From a virus, in the IMG/VR virus record IMGVR_UViG_3300035698_005499, positions 1-20,185 of that record: 20,185 nucleotides of DNA; one strand, written 5' to 3'. Position 1 is the stretch's first letter. Each line of letters opens with the position of its first letter. The position numbers and the translations under genes are program-made. This document shows, in pieces, positions 14,191 to 19,457 of the stretch. The notes under the pieces were generated by a model that worked only from the letters and a program-made list of their open reading frames with translations, had not been told where the DNA came from and made no database searches.

Positions 14191-14255
14191 GCACAAGCAA
14201 TCGATGAAAAGATATCGAGCATAGGCTCAAGCTATAAGAAACAGGAGCGACACCA
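14191..14255 (+). promoter_or_regulatory. AT-richer leader of the fibre gene
   Basis: This short gap is visibly richer in A/T than its surroundings. It contains TCGAT ... ATCGA and GAGC, ATAG, GCTC inverted repeats and a TATAAG, but no matching -35 element at 17 nt. AGGAGC at 14243-14248 sets the start at 14256. A promoter here is possible, not shown. Confidence 0.35.
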
Positions 14256-15575
14256 ATGGCAACCAAGCACCTCATCGGCAAAGCCGTCGACGTCAAGCAA
14301 GTCACGACAGTACAAGTTTCAGGCTTCGACGCGACGACCACCTACATCATCACCATCAACGGCATCGTCGTGTCAGTCGTCGGCGACACCGATGCCGACA
14401 CCACCGCCGCCAACTTGCGCACCGCGCTCGAGGCTTCGACTCACGTCTATTTCTCGTCGATCGACTGGACAGTCGCCACCGACACCATCACCGCGACCGG
14501 CGGCGTCGCCGGCATTCCCTTCACCTTTACGCCGTCAGTCACCGGCGGCGCCGGCACGATTGGCTCGGCGACGACGACGACGGCGGCAACGGGCGCCAAC
14601 CATTTCGACGACGGCGACAACTGGAGCGACGGCAGCGCACCAGGAGCGAGCGACACCGTGCTCTTGCGTGACGTCACCGAGCCGATGCTCTTTGGATTGG
14701 ACAACAACAGCATCACGCTCACCAACTTAGAGATCGACTTGAGCGCACTAGGCGACGTCGGCTTGCACGTCGACCAGTTCCAAACCAGCGAGACCGGCGC
14801 CGACATCACCGCCAACGAATACCGCGAAGACTATCTCAAGATCAGCGCGACCGATGCCCGCATCGGCGGCCACGAGGGCAGCGGCGCCCCCGTCGGCGCT
14901 CAACGTCTCAAGCTCGACACCGGCGCCAACGCTTGCGCCATGGTCATCGAAGCGACCAATGCGACGCCGACCGACGGCAACCTCAACAGCGTGCGCGTGC
15001 TCTTCAATCACGCGAGCAGCACGCTCGAGGTGCGCTCGGGCAGCGTCGCCGTCGCCGCCGATCAGCCTGGCGAGACGTCGACGCTATCGAGCATCACCCT
15101 CATCGACGGCATCTTGCGCGTCGGCGCCGGCGTCACGCTCACCAATCTCTACCAGGCCGGCGGCGTCGCAACACTTGGCGCGGCCGCGACCTTGATCGAC
15201 CAGGCCGGCGGCACGCTCACCGTGCACGGCGCCGGCGCCGTCACGACCTTGCGAGCGATCGCATCGGCCGTTTGTAATTATCAAAGCACCGGCAACATCA
15301 CCACGGCAACCATCGGCAAAGAGGCGACGCTCAACCTCGACAGCGGCATCACCATCGCCACGCTCAACGCCGCCGGCAAGGTCGACTTGTCGGGCGGGCA
15401 CGCCGGCGACGCCGTCACCGTCACGACGTTCAAAGTGCAAAGCGAAGACTTTGAGCTCGACGACAGCAACAGCCGGCTCGTCGACGACACGACGCTCGTG
15501 CCGTCGGCCGGCGTCAACCTCGCCGAGTGCTCGATCAATTGGGGAACGGGCGAGAAAATGAAAAAGGTCGCGTAG
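14256..15575 (+). CDS. Tail fibre or receptor-binding protein, beta-helix type
   Basis: The 439-residue product is almost wholly beta, rich in Thr, Gly, Ala and Asn. Residues about 20-100 form an immunoglobulin-like or fibre-shaft domain (TYIITINGIVVSVVGDTDAD, a run ending IPFTFTPSVTGGAGT). Then comes TAATGANHFDDGDNWSDG, followed by repeated short strand-turn units such as LILRVGAGVT-like segments (DGILRVGAGVTLTNLYQAGG, LGAAATLIDQAGGTLTVHG) that suggest a right-handed beta-helix. Such proteins decorate the tail tip and bind host surface polysaccharide. A diverged partial copy of residues 107-172 exists at 17431-17583. It is preceded by the usual AGGAGC leader and followed by a hairpin at 15575-15612. 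Confidence 0.7.
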   Translation: MATKHLIGKAVDVKQVTTVQVSGFDATTTYIITINGIVVSVVGDTDADTTAANLRTALEASTHVYFSSIDWTVATDTITATGGVAGIPFTFTPSVTGGAGTIGSATTTTAATGANHFDDGDNWSDGSAPGASDTVLLRDVTEPMLFGLDNNSITLTNLEIDLSALGDVGLHVDQFQTSETGADITANEYREDYLKISATDARIGGHEGSGAPVGAQRLKLDTGANACAMVIEATNATPTDGNLNSVRVLFNHASSTLEVRSGSVAVAADQPGETSTLSSITLIDGILRVGAGVTLTNLYQAGGVATLGAAATLIDQAGGTLTVHGAGAVTTLRAIASAVCNYQSTGNITTATIGKEATLNLDSGITIATLNAAGKVDLSGGHAGDAVTVTTFKVQSEDFELDDSNSRLVDDTTLVPSAGVNLAECSINWGTGEKMKKVA

Positions 15576-15612
15576 CACTTTCGCGCTATTTATTCGAGAG
15601 ATCGCAAAGTGC
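15575..15612 (+). other. Hairpin after the fibre gene
   Basis: GCACTTT (15575-15581) pairs with AAAGTGC (15606-15612), extended by three more G-C pairs after a one-base bulge. The loop is AT-rich. There is no T-tract, so it may be an RNA-stability or operator-like element rather than a terminator. It overlaps the last base of the fibre stop codon. Confidence 0.4.
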
Positions 15613-15625
15613 CGAGGTCGATGAC

Positions 15626-16159
15626 ATGGACAGCGACAACAATGACAACGCCAGCCTCGCCGCGTGCCGCAAGGAACAAGACCGCCGGCTCGATCGAATT
15701 GAGCTTTGCGTCTTTGGCGACCTCATCACCGACGGCCTCAAGGTAAGGGTAGCACTCATGGAACAATCGCTTTCTCGCATCAAGCGCCTCGAGTGGCTCG
15801 TCATCGCCGCGATCATCACCGCGCTCGTCGGCGTCGGCTCGACTTGGTTCTTGTCGCACTTCAAGGCGGCGGTGGCGACCAACACCAACAGCGTCGAAGT
15901 AGGCCAACCCGACGCCGGCGTCGTGCCGATTTACATGACGGCCGACGAGGTCGCCGAGCACCTCGCCGTCGACCGCGATCGAGTTTATGAGATGACCAAA
16001 GACGGGCGATTGCCGGCCGAGCTTTACGAGCCGCGTGAGCACGGCCGCGAGCTGTACCGATTTCACCGCGCTCAAGTCAAGGCCTGGCTCGTCTCGAAGC
16101 CCGAGCACGATCGAGCACCACCGAGCACGATCAAGCACGATCGAGCACCCGACTCATGA
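15626..16159 (+). CDS. XhlA-like membrane protein fused to an excisionase-type helix-turn-helix
   Basis: The 177-residue product has three parts. An N-terminal region (1-55) contains CRKEQDRRLDRIELCVFGD and a coiled-coil-like EQSLSRIKRLEW. A single membrane segment lies at about 57-77 (LVIAAIITALVGVGSTWFLS), a layout like XhlA-type lysis proteins. A C-terminal domain (about 103-157) runs YMTADEVAEHLAVDRDRVYE to RFHRAQVKAWLVSK, matching the excisionase/MerR-like helix-turn-helix (HTH_17). I know of no usual family with both. The in-frame upstream start at 15527 overlaps the fibre gene and is rejected; the start at 15626 lacks a clear Shine-Dalgarno. The last 19 residues are encoded by short GAGCACGATC-type repeats. 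The stop overlaps the next start as ATGA. Confidence 0.65.
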   Translation: MDSDNNDNASLAACRKEQDRRLDRIELCVFGDLITDGLKVRVALMEQSLSRIKRLEWLVIAAIITALVGVGSTWFLSHFKAAVATNTNSVEVGQPDAGVVPIYMTADEVAEHLAVDRDRVYEMTKDGRLPAELYEPREHGRELYRFHRAQVKAWLVSKPEHDRAPPSTIKHDRAPDS

Positions 16160-16581
16160 GCGAGAGCAAGACCAACGTCAACCAGGTCGTGCAATGGGTA
16201 GCGATTGCGGCTATCGGTCTCGTCGGCACCATCGCCGGCTTTGTCGTGAGCCGTGAGCTCGGCCGCGTCGACGCGATGGCCGAGAGCCAGGCCGAACAAA
16301 GCAAGGCAATCAAGTCGCTCGAGCTCGAGCTCAAGCTCAAGCTCACCGGCATCGCCAAAGACCTCGAGAAAATTGCGACCGCGAGCGGCGCCGACGAGCG
16401 CCAAGATGCGACGCTCGGCCGTCATTGGACATTGCACCGCACGGCGAGCACCGAGATCAATCAACTCATCACCAAGATCAACGCCACCGTGCGCACCGTC
16501 AACCGGCTCGAGCCCGACGCCAGGCTCACCGAGCTCGGCCTCTTCACCTGGCCGACCGACTTGAGCCCGCGCTTGCCATGA
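16156..16581 (+). CDS. Single-pass membrane protein with coiled coil, possible lysis or spanin-like role
   Basis: The 141-residue protein has a short polar N-terminus, one membrane segment (about residues 13-33, QWVAIAAIGLVGTIAGFVVS), then a charged coiled-coil (ESQAEQSKAIKSLELELKLK) and a soluble C-terminal domain. An N-terminal anchor with a coiled-coil outside the membrane is the topology of inner-membrane spanins, but many phage membrane proteins look alike. It is coupled by ATGA to the helix-turn-helix membrane gene. The Leu/Glu/Lys run is encoded by a CTCGAG/CTCAAG simple repeat around 16318-16347. No endolysin is seen beside it. Confidence 0.6.
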   Translation: MSESKTNVNQVVQWVAIAAIGLVGTIAGFVVSRELGRVDAMAESQAEQSKAIKSLELELKLKLTGIAKDLEKIATASGADERQDATLGRHWTLHRTASTEINQLITKINATVRTVNRLEPDARLTELGLFTWPTDLSPRLP

Positions 16582-16631
16582 GCGTCGCCTATAATCAAGC
16601 GAGCACCACCTCAACAGGAGCAACAGCATGA
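16578..16631 (+). CDS. Possible 17-residue coupling peptide
   Basis: An ATG at 16578 overlaps the upstream stop (TGA 16579-16581) and this tiny frame ends at TGA 16629-16631, overlapping the next ATG at 16628. The encoded MSVAYNQASTTSTGATA is probably not a functional protein, but it could carry ribosomes from one gene to the next. The double ATGA overlap is the only support. Confidence 0.3.
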   Translation: MSVAYNQASTTSTGATA

Positions 16632-16984
16632 TCACCAAGCTCGTCACGCTCGCCATTTGCGCCGCCGTCTTGACGGCCTTGCTCATGGATTCAAGTAAGG
16701 CCGCCGCCTCAGCCGATGACATGATCAGGAATAAAACGAGGCCGTTTATTGCACGCGCAACGGCCTATCTTGACGCCGGCCGACGGCCCGGTCACAATAT
16801 CGACGCAACGATCACCACCGCCGCAAGGCAAACCAGGAGCAACAACATGACCAAGCTACCGCCCGACCTCGTCAATGCCGGCCGCGATCGCAAGCCCGGC
16901 GACCTCATCTTCACCAGCATCATCGTCGCCGCCGCTTGGCTCACCTGGCTCGTCGGCGTCGCCATCTTTATCGCAAACAAATAA
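16628..16984 (+). CDS. Signal-peptide-like small protein reading into a second gene
   Basis: The start has AGGAGC at 16616-16621. Residues 1-21 form a hydrophobic N-terminal segment (MITKLVTLAICAAVLTALLMD) followed by SKAAASADD, resembling a signal peptide with an Ala-x-Ala cleavage site, or a membrane anchor. No lipobox is present. After about residue 38 the frame crosses a hairpin (16739-16766) and a leader shared with the window start, then joins the gene starting at 16847 with no stop, 118 residues in all. As at 92-577, this may be a fusion or the loss of a stop. No family is recognised. Confidence 0.45.
   Translation: MITKLVTLAICAAVLTALLMDSSKAAASADDMIRNKTRPFIARATAYLDAGRRPGHNIDATITTAARQTRSNNMTKLPPDLVNAGRDRKPGDLIFTSIIVAAAWLTWLVGVAIFIANK
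16739..16766 (+). terminator. Hairpin inside the open frame, possible weak terminator
   Basis: AGGCCGTT (16739-16746) and AACGGCCT (16759-16766) form a perfect 8-bp stem with a 12-nt loop, preceded by AATAAAA and followed by only a weak ATCTT. It resembles the intergenic hairpins elsewhere here and suggests that this part of the frame was once non-coding. Confidence 0.4.
16808..16846 (+). promoter_or_regulatory. Duplicated leader before start at 16847
   Basis: Bases 16808-16850 match 53-95 at 42 of 43 positions, including AGGAGC at 16835-16840 and the start codon. The genes behind the two copies are unrelated, so the leader itself has been copied. Confidence 0.75.
16847..16984 (+). CDS. Small single-pass membrane protein (45 aa)
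   Basis: The strong leader supports a start here. The product is 45 residues: a polar N-terminus (TKLPPDLVNAGRDRKPGD), then one hydrophobic helix (about residues 19-42, LIFTSIIVAAAWLTWLVGVAIFIANK). Small single-span proteins of this type occur in phage lysis cassettes as holins or accessory proteins, but the sequence gives no proof. The next gene starts 14 nt after its stop. Confidence 0.6.
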   Translation: MTKLPPDLVNAGRDRKPGDLIFTSIIVAAAWLTWLVGVAIFIANK

Positions 16985-16998
16985 CCGAGGGCGAATCG

Positions 16999-17286
16999 AT
17001 GACACCTCAAGCCGCAACGGCGAAAGTGCGCCGCATGCTTTCGAGTGCCGGCACCAGGCCGTCGCTCATTGTCGACGTCGCCGTGCTCAAGTCTTTGCTC
17101 GACAGTCAAGTCAACACCGTCGCCGGCCTCGCCGAGCGCAAGGTCGACGACGAGGTGCTCGGCGAGATCGAGCTCGCCTTCACCGAGCAACCCATCGCCG
17201 CACTCTTGCCAGGCGCCCGCGCCGACCTGGTCGAGATCGTCAAGACGTACCGGCGCACCACCGCCAAACCAGGAGCAACGACATGA
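16999..17286 (+). CDS. Unknown small helical protein (95 aa)
   Basis: The product begins MTPQAATAKVRRMLSSAGTR and contains an alternation of helices (VAVLKSLLDSQVNTVAGLAE, IELAFTEQPIAALLPGA, DLVEIVKTYRR). It ends in KPGATT, residues encoded by the leader of the next gene. Only a weak purine-rich stretch (CGAGGGCGAA) precedes the start. The stop overlaps the next ATG as ATGA. No family is recognised. Confidence 0.55.
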   Translation: MTPQAATAKVRRMLSSAGTRPSLIVDVAVLKSLLDSQVNTVAGLAERKVDDEVLGEIELAFTEQPIAALLPGARADLVEIVKTYRRTTAKPGATT

Positions 17287-17492
17287 ACATCAACGACCCC
17301 GCGCGGCGAAGCGGCCGCACGCAAAAGCTCATCGACGACATCATCACGCACGCGCTCGCCGTGCCAGGCGATCACATCTTGCTCGTCGTTCATGATCACG
17401 CGGCCGCGCGTGAGATCGGCCGCCGACTCTACGACGACGGCGGCAACGGGCGCCAATCACTTCGACACCGCCCGCTACCGCGACATCAATGA
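17283..17492 (+). pseudogene. Truncated P-loop-like protein, 3' end replaced by a fibre fragment
   Basis: The start has AGGAGC at 17271-17276. The first ~52 residues look like the opening of a small phage NTPase: ARRSGRTQKLIDDIITHALA with a degenerate P-loop (GRT), then a strand-helix unit (HILLVVHDHAAAREIGRRLY). From 17431 the DNA matches the fibre gene instead (26 identical bases with 14574-14599), and this frame then yields a short nonsense-like tail (GGNGRQSLRHRPLPRHQ) and a stop at 17492. It is therefore best read as a recombination-broken gene. No Walker B region remains in frame. Confidence 0.55.
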
Positions 17493-17637
17493 GCCGATTC
17501 TCTTTGGCCTCGACAACAACAGCGTCACGCTCACGCGCCTCGAGATCGACTTGAGCTCGCTCGGCGACATCGGCTTGCACGCGGCCGACGCCGAGCAATG
17601 TGTCGCCGCCGTGCTTTCTCGCATCATCAACACATGA
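17392..17637 (+). pseudogene. Fragment of a tail fibre gene, fused out of frame
   Basis: In the +1 frame relative to the P-loop-like gene, this stretch encodes STTTAATGANHFDTARYRD followed by EPILFGLDNNSVTLTRLEID and SSLGDIGLHA, clearly related to fibre residues 107-172. Over 105 ungapped bases (17479-17583 against 14667-14771) I count 85 matches, and 27 of 35 residues agree. The fibre's intervening DGDNWSDGSAPGASDTVLL segment is mostly missing. The last 18 residues (ADAEQCVAAVLSRIINT) do not match the fibre. The level of divergence, with many silent changes, suggests it came from a different fibre allele. The in-frame ATG at 17392 has no Shine-Dalgarno. Confidence 0.6.
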
Positions 17638-17651
17638 ACAGGAGCAACACC

Positions 17652-17987
17652 ATGACGAGCGACAACCTCTTCGACGATCACCAACCGACGCGCAAGCGCC
17701 ACATGCCCGACCCATTTCAACCCGAGCCCGAGACCTACAAAGAGCGAGCGGCCGTCGACCTGGCCGACGCGAAGACGGCGCACTATTCAGCCGACGCCAT
17801 CATGCACCGTATGCACCGTATTCGATGGCACTACGAAATCGACTACTACGAGCTCGGCCGCTTCAAGATTAACGACCACTACGCGAGCCGCTACGCTCGC
17901 AAGCTCATGAAGGAGCGGCCCAAGTTCGATGGATTCTTCGAGCTTCGCATGCTCAAGAGTGAAGGCGAAATCGAGGCGAGCTCATGA
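17652..17987 (+). CDS. Unknown phage protein (111 aa)
   Basis: The start has AGGAGC six bases upstream. The product is rich in charged and aromatic residues: MPDPFQPEPETYKERAAVDL, then HRMHRIRWHYEIDYYELGRF and HYASRYARKLMKERPKFDGF before FELRMLKSEGE. The final segment looks like a conserved helix pair, a kind of tail I associate with genes near phage replication modules, but I cannot name the family. It overlaps the next gene by ATGA, placing it in the operon that leads to the initiator. Confidence 0.6.
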   Translation: MTSDNLFDDHQPTRKRHMPDPFQPEPETYKERAAVDLADAKTAHYSADAIMHRMHRIRWHYEIDYYELGRFKINDHYASRYARKLMKERPKFDGFFELRMLKSEGEIEASS

Positions 17988-18214
17988 GCGGCAACTACCT
18001 CACCGGCAAGACGTGCGCGTGCTCGCTTTGCGCCAAGCCCATCGTCGGGCACAAGACGTGCAAGCCGTGCATGAACAAGACACCCGACGCCGACGTCATC
18101 AGCGCGAGCATGGACGTCGCCGGCGACGAGCGCTTGCTCGACCTCAAGCTCGCCAACTTTCTCAGCCATCAAAGCCGGCTCGCCGGCACCTTTGACCAGG
18201 AGCGACGAGCATGA
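17984..18214 (+). CDS. Small zinc-finger protein (76 aa)
   Basis: Cys13-x2-Cys16 and Cys26-x2-Cys29 (CSLCAKPIVGHKTCKPC), with Cys11 nearby, form a compact zinc-ribbon candidate at the N-terminus. The rest is an acidic helix-rich tail (DERLLDLKLANFLSHQSRLA). DNA or protein binding is plausible but unproven. Both ends are ATGA-coupled, and it sits two genes before the replication initiator. Confidence 0.6.
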   Translation: MSGNYLTGKTCACSLCAKPIVGHKTCKPCMNKTPDADVISASMDVAGDERLLDLKLANFLSHQSRLAGTFDQERRA

Positions 18215-18441
18215 GCAAACCAACGCAACCTAAAAAGGGCATGATGATACGCGACCCCTGGCAAGGTGAAACGCACATGGTGCTCGGCAGCGCTCGCGTC
18301 GTGCTCGGCCTCGACATCGTCGACACTTGGGCAATCATGAACACCGAAGAGCCGGCGGCCAAGCCTCGCGTCGTAGAAACAAAATGGATTCAGCTATGCG
18401 AGCAAGTCGGCAAGGCCGCGTCGACGCGAGGCCAGTCATGA
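18211..18441 (+). CDS. Unknown small protein (76 aa)
   Basis: AGGAGC at 18198-18203, inside the previous gene, sets the start. The product has a basic N-terminus (SKPTQPKKGMMIRDPWQGET), a beta-like middle (HMVLGSARVVLGLDIVDTWA) and a charged C-terminus (VVETKWIQLCEQVGKAA). No family is recognised. It overlaps the initiator gene by ATGA, so the two are probably translated together. Confidence 0.58.
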   Translation: MSKPTQPKKGMMIRDPWQGETHMVLGSARVVLGLDIVDTWAIMNTEEPAAKPRVVETKWIQLCEQVGKAASTRGQS

Positions 18442-19457
18442 CCGAGGGCGACCGATCACAGCAACCGAGCGAGGCCGCGTCTTGGTTCGACGTCTTTGAC
18501 GAGGTGCGCACGCTCGTCTTGTCGAAGACATGGGCGAGGCTCACGCCATCGGCGCGAGCGACATACATGGTCATCTATGTGCACGCAAGCCGCTCGCGCC
18601 GGGAATGTTGGGCGAGCAATGGCACGCTCGCCAAGCTCGCCGGCATGAGCGTCTCGTCGGTCAAGCGAGGGCTCGACTCGCTCATCTCGGCCGGCGTCGT
18701 CGCACGATACGACGGCCAGGTCAAAGGCCGAGACATGCGCATTTTGCGCCTCACCGAGCCGCCCGGCGTGCGGCCGCAACGTCTTCGCCTGGCGAGCGAC
18801 GACCCGGCTCAAGGCCCGAACCGCACCCGGTTCACCAGTGAGCCAGGCCGGCCCACCAGTGAGCCAGGCCGGCCCACCAGTGAGCCGGCACCCGGTTCAC
18901 CAGTGAGCACCGAACAGAAGAGACAGAACAATAACGACGTCGGCGCAAAGCCCGAGCACCTCTTCACCGCCGAGGAACATGGCGCCGCCGCCCGCGAGCT
19001 AAGGGCTCGCGGCTTCGAGGAACGTGACAGCCGCGCGCTCGTCGCCAAGTTTGGCGCCAAGATCATCACGCAACAGATCGCCAACACCGACTACAAGCAC
19101 CAGGCCGGCGAGATCACCAAGAGCTATCGCGGCTTTTTCGTCCGAGCTTGTGCCGACAATTACCCGCTCGACCCCCGCATCACTCGAGATCACGCCACAG
19201 CGGCCGCCACGTCCGCGAGGATGGCAGCAAAAGCCGAGGCCGATGAGGTCGTCGCTCAAGATTCGAGACGCTTACAAGCGACTCAGGCGGCTTGGGCGGC
19301 TTTGTCCGAGGCCGAGCAAGAGCGTCGGATCGAGAAAGAGATCGACAAGATGCCAGAAGAGGCGCTCAAATGCGGGCGCCTCGTCACGAGATTGACAGCC
19401 AAAGCGGCCGCGCGTGCGGCACTTATTGACAACCCCAAACCAGGAGCAACGACATGA
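18438..19457 (+). CDS. Replication initiator candidate with winged helix and internal origin
   Basis: The 339-residue product has a winged helix-turn-helix at about residues 32-92 (WARLTPSARATYMVIYVHAS, WASNGTLAKLAGMSVSSVKR, GLDSLISAGVVAR), typical of phage and plasmid replication proteins. A linker of repeats follows (about 129-159, FTSEPGRPTSEPGRPTSEP), encoded by four DNA iterons, then a helical C-terminal region. This order (DNA-binding domain, origin-encoded linker, C-terminal domain) is that of lambda O, which binds the iterons in its own gene and recruits the helicase loader. The upstream in-frame start at 18327 is rejected because the ATGA overlap at 18438 fits the local pattern. The end, NPKPGATT, is encoded by the leader of the following gene. 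It could instead be a transcription regulator of similar fold. Confidence 0.7.
   Translation: MTEGDRSQQPSEAASWFDVFDEVRTLVLSKTWARLTPSARATYMVIYVHASRSRRECWASNGTLAKLAGMSVSSVKRGLDSLISAGVVARYDGQVKGRDMRILRLTEPPGVRPQRLRLASDDPAQGPNRTRFTSEPGRPTSEPGRPTSEPAPGSPVSTEQKRQNNNDVGAKPEHLFTAEEHGAAARELRARGFEERDSRALVAKFGAKIITQQIANTDYKHQAGEITKSYRGFFVRACADNYPLDPRITRDHATAAATSARMAAKAEADEVVAQDSRRLQATQAAWAALSEAEQERRIEKEIDKMPEEALKCGRLVTRLTAKAAARAALIDNPKPGATT
18823..18908 (+). repeat. Four iterons, probable phage replication origin
   Basis: The core CACCAGTGAGC occurs four times, at 18833, 18854, 18875 and 18898 (spacing 21, 21 and 23). The outer units (18823-18843 and 18888-18908) are identical 21-mers beginning GCACCCGGTT; the inner units (18844-18864 and 18865-18885) are identical 21-mers beginning CAGGCCGGCC. 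A purine-rich, AT-richer stretch (18910-18935) follows directly, as the A/T-rich unwinding region follows the four iterons in lambda ori. All lie inside the initiator gene. The spacing of 21 bp is two helical turns, so bound proteins would line up on one face. Confidence 0.75.
18909..18936 (+). other. Candidate DNA unwinding region beside the iterons
   Basis: A strongly A-rich, purine-biased run (ACAGAAGAGACAGAACAAT and neighbours) stands out in this GC-rich window and lies immediately 3' of the fourth iteron, as expected for an origin melting site. It is short and less AT-rich than lambda's. Confidence 0.45.

Noticed and set aside
16590-16595. Perfect TATAAT
   Set aside because: No acceptable -35 hexamer lies at 16-18 nt; nearby TTGCCA and TTGAGC give spacers of 11 and 23. 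It also lies within a densely coupled gene row.
17431-17583. Possible diversity-generating retroelement template repeat for the fibre gene
   Set aside because: No reverse transcriptase is visible, differences are not concentrated at adenines, and many are silent; this fits divergence of alleles, not mutagenic retrohoming.
18823-18908. CRISPR-like array
   Set aside because: The repeats are directly adjacent with no unique spacers, lie inside a coding frame and number only four; they fit iterons.
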